DNA of 64,000 nucleotides from Alphaproteobacteria bacterium (GTDB lineage Bacteria > Pseudomonadota > Alphaproteobacteria > GCA-2731375), in contig JADHTB010000008.1 in the NCBI GenBank assembly GCA_016776605.1, positions 62,001-126,000 of the forward strand, in the 5' to 3' direction. The position numbers and the translations under genes were made by a program. Below are positions 43,611-53,456 of the stretch, one piece after another; the first letter of the stretch is position 1, and each line of letters starts with the position of its first letter. Below the pieces are notes generated by a model, which made no database searches, was not told the origin of the DNA, and was given only the letters and a program-made list of their open reading frames with translations.

Positions 43611-44819
43611 TTACAGCCGCTCAATTATCGTGGCCGTGCCCATGCCGCCGCCGACACACAGCGTGGCCAGCGCCGTGCCTTTGCCGGTACGTTCCAGCTC
43701 GTCCAGCACGGTGCCCAATATCATCGCCCCGGTGGCGCCCAGGGGATGGCCCATGGCAATCGCCCCGCCACAGACATTGATCTGATCATGATCGATATCC
43801 AAGGCCTGCATAAAGCGCAGAACCACCGCCGCGAAAGCCTCGTTCAGCTCCCACAAATCGATATCGCCCTTGCTCATACCGGCCCGCTTCAGGGCTTTTT
43901 CCGCCGCCAGCGAAGGCCCGGTCAGCATGATCGTCGGCTCGGAGCCAATGGAGGCAAAGCTGCGGATGCGGGCCCTTGGTTTCAGGCCCAGCCTTTCGCC
44001 AATTTCCAACGTGCCCAGCAATATGGCCGAGGCGCCGTCGACGATACCCGACGAATTACCCGCATGATGGACATGCTCAAGCTTCTCAATCTCGGGATAG
44101 CGCTGAATGGCAACGGAATTAAAACCAAACTGTTCGCCAGCGGAGATAAAGGACGGTTCCAGCGACGCCAGGGACTGCATATCGGTTTCCGGCCGCATAT
44201 GCTCGTCCCTGTCCAACACGGTATTGCCGTTCATATCAATCACCGGCACCACGGCGCTGTTGAAGCGGCCTTCATCCCAGGACCGCTGGGCCCGCTTTTG
44301 ACTCTCGACGGCATAGCTGTCCACGTCATCGCGGGAAAAGCCGTATTTTGTTGCGACCAAATCAGCCGAGATGCCTTGCGGCACGAAATAGCTGCGGAAG
44401 GCCACCGCCGGGTCCGTGGGCCAGGCGCCACCGTCGGACCCCATGGGCACCCGGCTCATACTTTCCACGCCGCCGCCAATGGCCATGTCCGATTGGCCCG
44501 ACATGACCTGCCCGGCCGCGATATTGACCGCCTCCAGGCCGGAAGCGCAAAAGCGGTTAACCTGGGCGCCAGCGGTGCTTTCGGCATATTCGGAATTGAT
44601 CACGGCGGTGCGGGCAATATCGGCGCCCTGTTCCCCAACCGGCGCAACACAGCCCAGCAGGACATCGTCCACTTCAGCGGTATCCAGATCATTGCGGTCC
44701 CGGATCGCACGCAGAGCGGTCGATGCCAGTTCCACCGGCGTTATGGAATGCAAAGCGCCACTGGCCCGCCCCTTGCCGCGTGGTGTGCGCACGTGGTCGT
44801 AAATAAAAGCTTCGGTCAT
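43611..44819 (-). CDS. fadA: Acetyl-CoA C-acyltransferase (thiolase)
   Basis: A 402-residue thiolase. The nucleophilic cysteine is in [14 protein letters not shown] (about residue 90), the catalytic His in [15 protein letters not shown] (about 355), and the second Cys in [18 protein letters not shown] (about 388). It removes acetyl-CoA from 3-ketoacyl-CoA. It precedes the fadB-like gene by 51 bp, giving a fadAB operon in the order thiolase then multifunctional protein. No FadR-like operator was recognised. Confidence 0.92.
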   Translation of the reverse strand: MTEAFIYDHVRTPRGKGRASGALHSITPVELASTALRAIRDRNDLDTAEVDDVLLGCVAPVGEQGADIARTAVINSEYAESTAGAQVNRFCASGLEAVNIAAGQVMSGQSDMAIGGGVESMSRVPMGSDGGAWPTDPAVAFRSYFVPQGISADLVATKYGFSRDDVDSYAVESQKRAQRSWDEGRFNSAVVPVIDMNGNTVLDRDEHMRPETDMQSLASLEPSFISAGEQFGFNSVAIQRYPEIEKLEHVHHAGNSSGIVDGASAILLGTLEIGERLGLKPRARIRSFASIGSEPTIMLTGPSLAAEKALKRAGMSKGDIDLWELNEAFAAVVLRFMQALDIDHDQINVCGGAIAMGHPLGATGAMILGTVLDELERTGKGTALATLCVGGGMGTATIIERL

Positions 44820-44842
44820 GTCAGCCTTCCTCTTTCAGCGCG

Positions 44843-45040
44843 TCAGGTGGAATCCGTCTGATCCAACTCATCAAAGCGTTTTTCCATATTGTACTGGCTC
44901 AGTGCATAAACCGCCCAGATCGCGGCAGGCACCCAGCCAATCACGGTAACTTGCAAAATTAAACAAACAATGCCGGCAAAGATACGGCCGATGGTAAAAA
45001 ACAGAAGCCACGGCAGCAGCAGCGCGATCAATAGACGCAT
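44843..45040 (-). CDS. YqaE/Pmp3-family small membrane protein
   Basis: A 65-residue protein with two hydrophobic helices (about 2-24 and 29-49) and the Pmp3 pattern of a LPW...G-x-x-F...LILQVTVIGWVPAAIWAVYAL second helix (PF01679). Homologues from yeast to plants help membrane potential or salt tolerance; the bacterial role is not established. The C-terminus (QYNMEKRFDELDQTDST) is charged. It lies just upstream of the thiolase gene, about 23 bp, possibly in the same transcript. Confidence 0.8.
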   Translation of the reverse strand: MRLLIALLLPWLLFFTIGRIFAGIVCLILQVTVIGWVPAAIWAVYALSQYNMEKRFDELDQTDST

Positions 45041-45054
45041 GGCACATTATCCCG

Positions 45055-45090
45055 AAAAACCAGCGCGGAGCCACCACCGTGGCCCCGCGC
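45055..45090 (-). terminator. Rho-independent terminator after the OmpA-type gene
   Basis: On the minus strand a stem GCGCGG...CCGCGC plus GCCAC/GTGGC (45063-45090, one A/C mismatch, loop of four) is followed by TGG and TTTTT (45055-45059 complement). It lies about 40 bp after the stop of the OmpA-domain gene. Confidence 0.82.
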
Positions 45091-45130
45091 ATCATGTCAT
45101 TATAATCGTAACTAAGGTCCGAAAACCGAC

Positions 45131-46024
45131 CTACTGGAAAATGATCTCCACCCGGCGGTTACGTTTTTCCCGCATGCCGTCCTTGGTGGGTACCAAGGGC
45201 TTCGTCTCGCCGTAAGAGGACGGCAGCAAAGCTGTCCTCGGCACGCCCATATTCAACAAGTAACCGGATACCGCATCCAGCCGCTTCCGGGACAGCGCGG
45301 TGTTGTATTTCGATGCGCCTGCCATATCGGAATGGCCCGTCAAGGTCATGCCGCTGGGCTTGGCCACTTTGAAGTCCGCCGCCACCTTACGCAATATCTG
45401 TTGTGCAGCCGCGCTCAGCTTGTTGCTGTTGAAATCGAAAAAGACGATATAAATGCCGTCCACATCGGCCGGATCAGGCATCTTGGCCATCATGGGCTTC
45501 TTCATCATCGACTTTTTCATGGCCATCATCTGCTTCGGCGCCATGGCCTTATGCAGCTTTGCCATAGTGCTCATGAACCCGGACCGGCAAGCGGCGATAT
45601 CCTTCGGCTGGAGATTTTCTTCCTGTTCCTGCATCCAGCAATCGAACTGAACCTGGGCCTTGGCCGCCAAATTCGGATAATTCTCCCGGCCACCCTGCGC
45701 CAGAGCGATCATCAGTTTGCCCCGGGCCCGGCGTAACTCGGTCATCTTGCTGGCCGGTATTTTGCGTTTTTTGAAACCTTCCGGCTTGACCTTGCCACCT
45801 TTGGAGGCCTTCATGGCGCGGTCGGCGAAAACGTCGGAATCTTCGTAATCGGCTTCGTCGAACTCCATCTGCGAAAGGCCGATATAGCCTCCGTAAAGAT
45901 TGAAGTTAAAGGGCGAGCCGCCAGGCCCAGCCATCTTGGCTTTTTCCAATTGCATGCCGCTGGTACAAGCGGTTAACACAACCGCGGCTATAAAAGTAAT
46001 TGCTGTGTTCTTGATCATGTTCAC
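45131..46024 (-). CDS. OmpA-domain outer-membrane lipoprotein
   Basis: A protein of about 297 residues with a lipoprotein signal (short hydrophobic segment ending VVLTACTSG, lipobox cysteine) and a C-terminal OmpA/MotB peptidoglycan-binding domain (FFDFNSNKLSAAAQQIL..., LTGHSDMAGASKYNTALSRKR..., NRRVEIIF). The middle is Lys/Met rich (KQMMAMKKSMMKKPMMAKMP). Start: the SD AAAGGAG directly abuts ATG 46030, so the GTG at 46024 with 6-base spacing or ATG 46018 are more likely. It anchors the outer membrane to the wall. A strong terminator follows. Confidence 0.85.
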   Translation of the reverse strand: MNMIKNTAITFIAAVVLTACTSGMQLEKAKMAGPGGSPFNFNLYGGYIGLSQMEFDEADYEDSDVFADRAMKASKGGKVKPEGFKKRKIPASKMTELRRARGKLMIALAQGGRENYPNLAAKAQVQFDCWMQEQEENLQPKDIAACRSGFMSTMAKLHKAMAPKQMMAMKKSMMKKPMMAKMPDPADVDGIYIVFFDFNSNKLSAAAQQILRKVAADFKVAKPSGMTLTGHSDMAGASKYNTALSRKRLDAVSGYLLNMGVPRTALLPSSYGETKPLVPTKDGMREKRNRRVEIIFQ

Positions 46025-46149
46025 GGCCATCTCCTTTTTTTCGTTGGATAATTCATTGGGTGATAATTTCACAGCCCAACTGCCCCTATCGGCCAGTCTC
46101 TGAAAAGAATATTGCGGTCGAAAAGTATATAGCGCGGATCCGTGTTATG

Positions 46150-47121
46150 TCACTCCAAACCTGCAATTTTTGCACCATCAGGCAGCTCGCGCCAATCTTC
46201 CACCAGCCGGCGGGAGATGGAATCCTCGGGCGGCAGAATGATCTCTCCCGCCGCCACCGCCCGTTCGATATCACCGCGGGTGAACCAGGCGGCCTCGCTG
46301 ATCTCTTCGCCGTCGACTTTGATCCGCGGATCCAGCGCACGGGCCCAATAACCTATCATCAACGAAGATGGAAACGGCCAAGGTTGAGAGCCGCGATAGA
46401 GGACCGGCCCGGTGATGACGCCCACTTCCTCGGCCACTTCCCGGCGCACCGCATCCTCCAACGTCTCGCCCGTTTCGACAAAGCCGGCAACAGTAGAAAA
46501 CCGTGGTATCGAAATCGTGGCCCGGCGCGCCAGCAAACAGCGGTCGCCATCGATAACCAGGGTAATGACGGCCGGATCGGTGCGTGGAAAATGCAGGCGG
46601 CCGCAACTTTCGTCCAGGCAACGTCGGGCATGCCCGGCGCGTTCCACCTGGGTCAAGGCGCCGCAACGGCCGCAAAATTCGTGGTCCTTATGCCAGACCG
46701 ACATGCCCCGGCCAAAGGCTAATATAGCCGCCGTCCGGTGCGACAGATGCATCGCCACGTCGCGCAGGTCGCGGGCCGCGCCGGCAAGCGCCTTGGCCAG
46801 GCCGTCGTCCGACAATGCGGAAATATCAAGGCTGAAATGCGCCGTTTCGCCAATCACGCCCAACAATACCGTTTGCCCTAAATCAGCCAATGCCGCCGCC
46901 GCCGCCGGCGCCAGCGCCACGGGCGCCTTGTCCTCGGTAAAAACATAGCGGTGGCGCCAAATCGGATAAATCTTGCTGGCAGGTTCAGACAGACGCGCGG
47001 CCAGCCAATCGGCGTCTTGCCGCCATTCAGCCGCGCGATCGAACTCGCCGTCCGCATAACGCATACTCGGTGTCATATTCAGCGATATCCCCGTTCCGTT
47101 GTTCCACCCAGGCTGATCCAT
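46150..47121 (-). CDS. nudC: NADH pyrophosphatase / NAD(+) diphosphatase (NudC)
   Basis: A 323-residue Nudix hydrolase. A zinc ribbon (CGRCG ... CLDESCGRLHFPRTDP) precedes the Nudix box GFVETGETLEDAVRREVAEEVGV, then the NudC-specific GSQPWPFPSSLMIGY. It cleaves NAD(H) to NMN(H) and AMP, and NudC proteins can remove NAD caps from RNA. The ATG at 47121 (MDQPGWNN) is preferred over GTG 47127. The divergent nitronate monooxygenase begins 93 bp away. Confidence 0.92.
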   Translation of the reverse strand: MDQPGWNNGTGISLNMTPSMRYADGEFDRAAEWRQDADWLAARLSEPASKIYPIWRHRYVFTEDKAPVALAPAAAAALADLGQTVLLGVIGETAHFSLDISALSDDGLAKALAGAARDLRDVAMHLSHRTAAILAFGRGMSVWHKDHEFCGRCGALTQVERAGHARRCLDESCGRLHFPRTDPAVITLVIDGDRCLLARRATISIPRFSTVAGFVETGETLEDAVRREVAEEVGVITGPVLYRGSQPWPFPSSLMIGYWARALDPRIKVDGEEISEAAWFTRGDIERAVAAGEIILPPEDSISRRLVEDWRELPDGAKIAGLE

Positions 47122-47154
47122 GCCCACTAGACTAAACTCAGGCCTTGCTTATAA

Positions 47155-48201
<1,047 letters not shown>

Positions 48202-48236
48202 ACATTTACATTCAGCTATCTAGGAGTCTCTACAAC

Positions 48237-48914
48237 ATGGACGTTCATGACGCGATTATGAGCCGCCGTTCGGTGCGCCGCTTTCTGCCGACCCCCATCC
48301 CGATGGCAAGCCTGCGGCGCATTATCGAGGGCGCCGGCATGGCGCCCAGCGGCAACAATATCCAGCCGTGGAAGCTGTACGTGGTCGGCGGCGCGACCAA
48401 AGATGCGGTTTCCGCCGATATTCTGGATGCCATCGCCAATGACGACCCGAAAACCTATGCGCCGGAATACCCATACTACCCGACCAAATGGTTTGAGCCG
48501 TACAAGACGCGGCGCCGCGAAACCGGCTTTGGCCTGTACTCCAAAATGGGTATCGCCCACGATGACATGGCGGCCCGTCAGGCGCAGATGAACCGCAATT
48601 ATGAATTCTTCGATGCCCCTGTTGGATTGTTTGTCGGCTTCCATCGTGATCTGGCCACGGGCACTTTCATGGATGTGGGCATGTTCATCGAAAATCTGCT
48701 GATCGGCGCCAGGGGCGAGGGATTACACACTTGCGGTCAGGCGGCCTTCACCTGGTACCACAAAATCGTCCGCCGGCACCTGCCCATGCCCGACGACGAG
48801 TTGCTGGCCTGCGGCATCTCCATTGGCTTTGAAGATACGGCGGCGCCTGAAAATGAGTTCCGCGTGGACAAGCTGCCGATCGACGATTTCACGACGTTTC
48901 TGGATATGGAATAG
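48237..48914 (+). CDS. Nitroreductase family protein
   Basis: A 225-residue FMN-binding nitroreductase-fold enzyme (PF00881). The N-terminal IMSRRSVRRFLPTPI and GAGMAPSGNNIQPWKLYVV carry FMN-contacting residues. AFDAPVG-type FFDAPVGLFVGFH and the C-terminal ISIGFEDTAAPENEFRV are typical. It uses NAD(P)H to reduce nitro groups or quinones. It probably shares a message with the nitronate monooxygenase upstream. A dispersed repeat lies 21 bp after the stop. Confidence 0.87.
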   Translation: MDVHDAIMSRRSVRRFLPTPIPMASLRRIIEGAGMAPSGNNIQPWKLYVVGGATKDAVSADILDAIANDDPKTYAPEYPYYPTKWFEPYKTRRRETGFGLYSKMGIAHDDMAARQAQMNRNYEFFDAPVGLFVGFHRDLATGTFMDVGMFIENLLIGARGEGLHTCGQAAFTWYHKIVRRHLPMPDDELLACGISIGFEDTAAPENEFRVDKLPIDDFTTFLDME

Positions 48915-48934
48915 ATTTATCAACGGGCGTGCAG

Positions 48935-49038
48935 CTAGAGCAATTTCGAATTAATGAGAATCGCGAAGCGATTCTAAGTGATTGGAAAATTGCTCTAATT
49001 TTAAAGATCTGAGCATTTTCAGAGTGAAAATGCTCAGG
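48935..49038 (+). repeat. Dispersed two-hairpin repeat, copy 4 (type A)
   Basis: About 104 bp, ctagagcaatttcgaatt at the left and aaaatgctcagg at the right. The inner stem AATCGC-GAA-GCGATT and the GAGCATTTTC hairpin are intact. It occupies the gap between convergent nitroreductase and phosphotransferase genes. Confidence 0.85.
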
Positions 49039-49068
49039 CCCGGCGATGCGATGAATATAGCATAGAAT

Positions 49069-50112
49069 CTATCTTATCGAAGCCAGCGCCTGGGCTGAAC
49101 GGTCCAGGGCTTGTCCGATGCGCAGGCGAAGATTATCGAGATCGACACCATCCGCGCTTTTCTTGCCGGCGCAATACCGGGCATAGACGCCGTGGACGAT
49201 ACAGGCGGTTTTCCACCAATTGAAACCGATATAATAGTCGAGCAGCGAGAGATCACGACCCGACCTTTCGGCATATCGGGCGGCCAGCTCCGCCCGTCTT
49301 GGAAAACCGGGCAAGGCGGTGGCCGCGTCTTCGCGGTCCTCACCAGGTTCGGCCCATTGGTTCAAGGCATAGGCCAGATCGGCCAGGGGATCGCCTAGCG
49401 TGGATATTTCCCAATCGACCACGGCGGCGACCTGGCCATCGGATCCGATCAGGCAGTTGTGCAAACCATAATCGCCATGCACCACCCGGGCCGGGCCCTG
49501 GTCTGGAATGTTGTTGGCGAAGTATGCCTGTAGCTCATGCGCCCTTGGGTCATCGTAGGCCGCATCCGCCACGGATGAAGTCCAGGAACGGAACCAGGTG
49601 CGAAGCTGGCGTCCGACATAATCTTCCTTCTTTCCCAAATCGCCGAGGCCGATTTCATCGGGATCGAGCGCGTGAAGATCGGCGAGGACATCGACGAAGG
49701 ACCAGGCCAACGCCGGGCGCTTTTCCATGGGCACCCAGGCATCGGTTTCCGCTGAATTGTACAGCGGTCGGCCGTCGATCAGCCCCATGACGTAGAACCA
49801 CGCGCCGGTAACGTCGGGGCTTTCGCAAAATCCCATGGCCGGCGCGACCGGCACCGGCGTCGGTCCCAGCGCCGATATCAGCGCCCATTCGCGGCTCATG
49901 TCATGGGCCTTGGGTAACAGCACACCCTGCGGCGGACGACGAATGACAGCCGCCCGCCCCTCGGGGTCGTCTATGCGGTAGGTGAGATTAGAATGGCCAC
50001 CTTGCAGGCGGGTCCACCTGAAGGGTGGCGTCAAGCCGCTGACATTGTCCGCGATCCAGGCTTCGACCGCGGCGCGCTTATAACCCTCGGGCTCTATTTC
50101 TTGGAGATCCAT
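49069..50112 (-). CDS. APH-like phosphotransferase family protein
   Basis: A 347-residue protein-kinase-fold phosphotransferase (PF01636), of the group related to the N-terminal domain of animal ACAD10/11. The ATP region is LQGGHSNLTYRID and RRPPQG. The catalytic loop is VVHGDYGLHNCLIG with His-Asp, and the metal site is VVDWEISTLGDPLADLAY. The ATG at 50112 is chosen over a TTG two codons upstream. In bacteria this group is often next to acyl-CoA genes and may phosphorylate hydroxyacyl-CoA-type substrates; the real substrate is unknown here. Confidence 0.84.
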   Translation of the reverse strand: MDLQEIEPEGYKRAAVEAWIADNVSGLTPPFRWTRLQGGHSNLTYRIDDPEGRAAVIRRPPQGVLLPKAHDMSREWALISALGPTPVPVAPAMGFCESPDVTGAWFYVMGLIDGRPLYNSAETDAWVPMEKRPALAWSFVDVLADLHALDPDEIGLGDLGKKEDYVGRQLRTWFRSWTSSVADAAYDDPRAHELQAYFANNIPDQGPARVVHGDYGLHNCLIGSDGQVAAVVDWEISTLGDPLADLAYALNQWAEPGEDREDAATALPGFPRRAELAARYAERSGRDLSLLDYYIGFNWWKTACIVHGVYARYCAGKKSADGVDLDNLRLRIGQALDRSAQALASIR

Positions 50113-50201
50113 GGTCAATTCGCCCTTTGTCAGAAATCCCAGAACGGCATTATCGAAGATTTCCCAACCGTGGGTCTGCCAATTGCGGCAAACCAGTCAT
50201 G

Positions 50202-51461
50202 CTAATCCGCCGCGCCATCGGCAACCTTGGCCGCGGCTTTCTGTTCGGCTTCCTTGGCCGCCATGTGAGCTTTCAACTGTTCCGGGCTGAGGCGCACGAT
50301 ATCTTCGTTCTGATGACTGAAGAGGTCATAGGGCTGGGTATCGAGAGACTCCAGATTGATCCTGCCATCCAGCACTTTTTCCTTCCAGGCCTCGTGTGCC
50401 GGTTGCCGTTCGTGGAATTCCGGCATCACTTCCTCGGCGAACAGTTTCAGGCTGTCGCAAATGTCCTGATGCGAGGTCTTGCCAGCCTGATTTAACAGGA
50501 TTACCTGATCAACATGGGCCGCCTCGAACTGGCGCAGCTTGTCACGGATCGTCGCGGGTGAGCCGATCAGTCCCGACTTCAAAGCCGCCTGGGCCTTTTC
50601 CGAGCCGCGCCAATCCTGGTAAAGCTTCCATAGATCACCCTTCCCCGGGGCATCGATACCAGCCCGGCCATAATGGGACAGCGCGAAGATAAAGAATGTC
50701 CATCCCGCCGCCTTCTCAATCGCTTCGGCATCCGTGTCGGCACACATGAAGCCCGAGACCATGGCGACGTTGGGGTTGACGGGATAATCGGTCAGCCGTT
50801 CCAGATGGTGCAACAGGTTGTCGTAATAATGGTGCACCCAGGCCTTGGCCGCCTCCGGCGAGATAAAGGTGAAGCCCAGGGCGCCCATGCCCCAGCGCCC
50901 GGCCTGGGTAATGGTCTGAATGTTGGAACAGGCAACCCATAATGGCGGGTGGGGCTTCTGGAATGGCTTCGGCAACACATTGCGGGCCGGGAAATCGTGA
51001 TATTCGCCGTGGAATTCCCAATCCTCCTTGGTGAACATGGGGATCGTGGCCTTCACCGCTTCTTCCCAGCGTTCCCGCTTGTCCCGCACGCGGGTGCCAA
51101 AGGGATGCAGTTCGGCGGGGCCGGCGCCCTCGCCCAGACCAAGCTCCACCCGTCCGCCCGAAAGCAAATCCAGGGTCGAGACTTTTTCCGCCACCCGGTG
51201 GGGTTGGTTGGTGGTCAATTGAATGATGCCAAAGCCCAGGCGAATATTGTGGGTGCGCTGGCTGGCGGCGCCCAGGAAGGTTTCAGGCGAGGAGGCGTGG
51301 GAATATTCTTCCAAAAAATGATGTTCCACCATCCAGGCATAGTCATAGCCCAGGCGGTCGGCCAGCTCGATCTGGGTCAAGGCATTTTGCAGCAATTTAT
51401 ATTCACTGTCTTGCTGCCAGGGTCGGGGCAATTGGTGCTCGTAAAATATCCCGAATTTCAT
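50202..51461 (-). CDS. LLM-class flavin-dependent oxidoreductase (luciferase-like)
   Basis: A 419-residue luciferase-family TIM-barrel protein. It begins MKFGIFYEHQLPRPW, with GYDYAWMVEHHFLEEYSHASSPETFLGAASQRT, IRLGFGIIQLTTNQPHRVAEKVSTLDLLSGGRV and a C-terminal extension rich in Lys and Ala (about 395-419). It resembles monooxygenases that use FMNH2 from a reductase partner. The substrate is unknown. Located between an epimerase gene and the phosphotransferase gene, all on the minus strand with short gaps. Confidence 0.84.
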   Translation of the reverse strand: MKFGIFYEHQLPRPWQQDSEYKLLQNALTQIELADRLGYDYAWMVEHHFLEEYSHASSPETFLGAASQRTHNIRLGFGIIQLTTNQPHRVAEKVSTLDLLSGGRVELGLGEGAGPAELHPFGTRVRDKRERWEEAVKATIPMFTKEDWEFHGEYHDFPARNVLPKPFQKPHPPLWVACSNIQTITQAGRWGMGALGFTFISPEAAKAWVHHYYDNLLHHLERLTDYPVNPNVAMVSGFMCADTDAEAIEKAAGWTFFIFALSHYGRAGIDAPGKGDLWKLYQDWRGSEKAQAALKSGLIGSPATIRDKLRQFEAAHVDQVILLNQAGKTSHQDICDSLKLFAEEVMPEFHERQPAHEAWKEKVLDGRINLESLDTQPYDLFSHQNEDIVRLSPEQLKAHMAAKEAEQKAAAKVADGAAD

Positions 51462-51479
51462 CTCTGCGTTTCCTTACAA

Positions 51480-52478
51480 TTAGCGTTTTTCCCAGAATGC
51501 CCCATGTTGGTCCATCCAATCGAGAAAATTCGTAAAAGCGGCATGCGGATCATCGGGCAGAGTGTGACCGATATCCGCCGTCAGGCGGGCGCCTGACAGG
51601 GGCCGGCGGTCCTTATCGCCATGCAGATCGATATTCGCCGGCGTTCCCCCCGTCGCCAGGGCATAATGGAAATCGGGATATTGTCCGGCCAATGCGGCGC
51701 ACCAGTCCATCACGCTACAAGGCGTGGCAGAGGAAATATGATAGAGGTCATGGCTGGGCGCGGGCGCCTCCAGCAACGCCAAAAGGGCCGCCGCCACATC
51801 GCGGGAATAGACCCAGTCCTGGCTATCCCGGCGCTGCAGGAACACCGTATCGCCATGCCGGGCCGCCAAGGCCGCCTGCATCAAAGGGCTAAGGGTATCG
51901 CGGGCGCCACTATCAATTTCCCACGGCCCATAGACGGCAGCCAGACGAACGGAGCGAATATCAAGTTCAAGCAACGCCCCGAGCCGCCGGCTGACGGCCT
52001 CGGAGGCATGCTTGCTAATGCCATACAGGCTTTCCGGCGCCGAGGGGGTCAGATCTTCCGTCAACGCCCCCTGCCCCTCCAGGCGGTGACGACCATAGGC
52101 GGCGCCGGAACCGATATTGATCACTCTGTGAACGCCGCCTTTGTCCGCCGCCGCTTTTACGACATTAACCAAGCCCAAAAGATTGACCTGCAGAACCTGC
52201 GCCGGCGCCTCACGCTCCCGCTCCGGCCCAGACGTCATAGCGGCGCCATAGAAAACCGCATCAATGGTTTGCCGGGAAAAAGCCCCCTCGATCGAAGCCG
52301 CATCCCGCACATCGCCCTCCAGCACCGTCAGCTCGCCCGGCAGCGCAGCGAAAGCAGCGGCGGCGGCAGGGTGCAGCGGGTTGGCATCGAACAAGACCGC
52401 GCCGTCGCCACGGCGCAACAGGGCCTCGGCAATATTCAAGCCAACGAAACCGCAACCGCCCGCAATTAAAGCCCGCAT
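51480..52478 (-). CDS. NAD-dependent epimerase/dehydratase family protein
   Basis: A 332-residue extended SDR. The nucleotide loop is ALIAGGCGFVGLNIAEALLRRG (Gx2GxxG). The catalytic YxxxK is seen as YGISKHASE near residue 155, with the preceding serine region VINIGSGAAYG. It resembles UDP-sugar epimerases but also atypical members acting on other substrates. It is 18 bp before the luciferase-like gene and 12 bp after the SDR gene, so a three-gene run is likely. Confidence 0.85.
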   Translation of the reverse strand: MRALIAGGCGFVGLNIAEALLRRGDGAVLFDANPLHPAAAAAFAALPGELTVLEGDVRDAASIEGAFSRQTIDAVFYGAAMTSGPEREREAPAQVLQVNLLGLVNVVKAAADKGGVHRVINIGSGAAYGRHRLEGQGALTEDLTPSAPESLYGISKHASEAVSRRLGALLELDIRSVRLAAVYGPWEIDSGARDTLSPLMQAALAARHGDTVFLQRRDSQDWVYSRDVAAALLALLEAPAPSHDLYHISSATPCSVMDWCAALAGQYPDFHYALATGGTPANIDLHGDKDRRPLSGARLTADIGHTLPDDPHAAFTNFLDWMDQHGAFWEKR

Positions 52479-52490
52479 TGTCAGAGTTCC

Positions 52491-53264
52491 CTATACGACC
52501 GCGTTGCCACCATCGACATTCAAAACCTGCCCGGTCAGAAAGGCCGCCGCCTGACTGGCAAGGAAAACGGCGGTGCCCGCGATATCATCAGGGTCGCCGA
52601 TGCGGCGCAGGGGCAGCAGGTTTTCCACCCGCGCAAGGCGGTCCGGATTGGTCCACAGTGTCTTGGCGAAGTCCGTCTTGATCAAGCCCGGTGCGATGGC
52701 ATTGACCCGCACCCCTTGGGGGCCGTATTCCACCGCCAGATTGCGGGCGATTTGATGTTCCGCCACTTTCGAAATAGCGTACCCCGACAACTGCGGTGAC
52801 CCCTTCAGGCCTGAATTCGAGGCGATGATAATGATCGAACCGCTGCCCGCCGCGACCATACCCGGCAGCACCATATGGCATAACTTTAGGACACTTTTGA
52901 CGTTGACCTCCCAGATCTTGTCAAAGGCGGATTCGGGCATATCGGCGGATGGGCCGTAATAGGGATTGGCGCCTGCGTTCGGGACCAGCGTCGTTATCCT
53001 GCCCCATTTGTCCAGGGTCCGGTCAACCAGATTACGCAGGTCTTCGTCCTGCCCCACATGGGCTGGAATGGATACGGCCTCGCCACCATTGGCGGCGTAG
53101 TCGCGGTTGATTTCTTCCACGACCGCCTCGCAGGCATCCGCCTTGCGGGACGAAACCACAACCTTGGCGCCGTGCTGACACATCCGGGCGGCGATGGCCT
53201 TGCCAATACCCTTGCTGGAGCCCGTAATAATCGCGACCCGGCCGCTTAAATCAAACAATTCCAC
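52491..53264 (-). CDS. SDR-family oxidoreductase
   Basis: A 257-residue classical short-chain dehydrogenase. It has the TGxxxGIG motif as ITGSSKGIGKAIA, the VPNAGANPYYG variant of NNAG, and catalytic Ser (ASNSGLKGSPQ), Tyr and Lys (YAISKVA). It keeps the terminal VLNVDGGNAVV. The start codon is GTG at 53264, which gives the normal family N-terminus MELFDLSGRVAIITG. It oxidises or reduces an alcohol/ketone with NAD(P). Substrate unknown. Confidence 0.88.
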   Translation of the reverse strand: MELFDLSGRVAIITGSSKGIGKAIAARMCQHGAKVVVSSRKADACEAVVEEINRDYAANGGEAVSIPAHVGQDEDLRNLVDRTLDKWGRITTLVPNAGANPYYGPSADMPESAFDKIWEVNVKSVLKLCHMVLPGMVAAGSGSIIIIASNSGLKGSPQLSGYAISKVAEHQIARNLAVEYGPQGVRVNAIAPGLIKTDFAKTLWTNPDRLARVENLLPLRRIGDPDDIAGTAVFLASQAAAFLTGQVLNVDGGNAVV

Positions 53265-53296
53265 TTTTTCGTCCCCGCCTATCGCTGCTGTTCCTG

Positions 53297-53402
53297 CTAG
53301 AGCATTTTCATTCTGAAAATGCGCAGACCTTCAGAATTAGAGAAATCAAACCAATCACTTAAAGTCGCGAGAGCGACTCCAGCTAATTTAAAATTTCTCT
53401 AA
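53297..53402 (-). repeat. Dispersed two-hairpin repeat, copy 5 (A/B hybrid)
   Basis: ctagagcattttcattctga at the left resembles the type A end, while the inner stem is GTCGC-GAGA-GCGAC as in type B. The right end is aaatttctctaa, where G-to-T changes weaken the outer stem. It lies 55 bp 3' of the first receiver-like gene and 33 bp upstream of the SDR start. Confidence 0.8.
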
Positions 53403-53456
53403 CAGCTTATATTACGACGGATATCGGCGGGCGGGAAGATATGGTTCGCCATGGAC

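Noticed and set aside
43746..44861. 371-codon open frame antisense to the thiolase
   Set aside because: Opposite strand of a complete thiolase with all catalytic residues.
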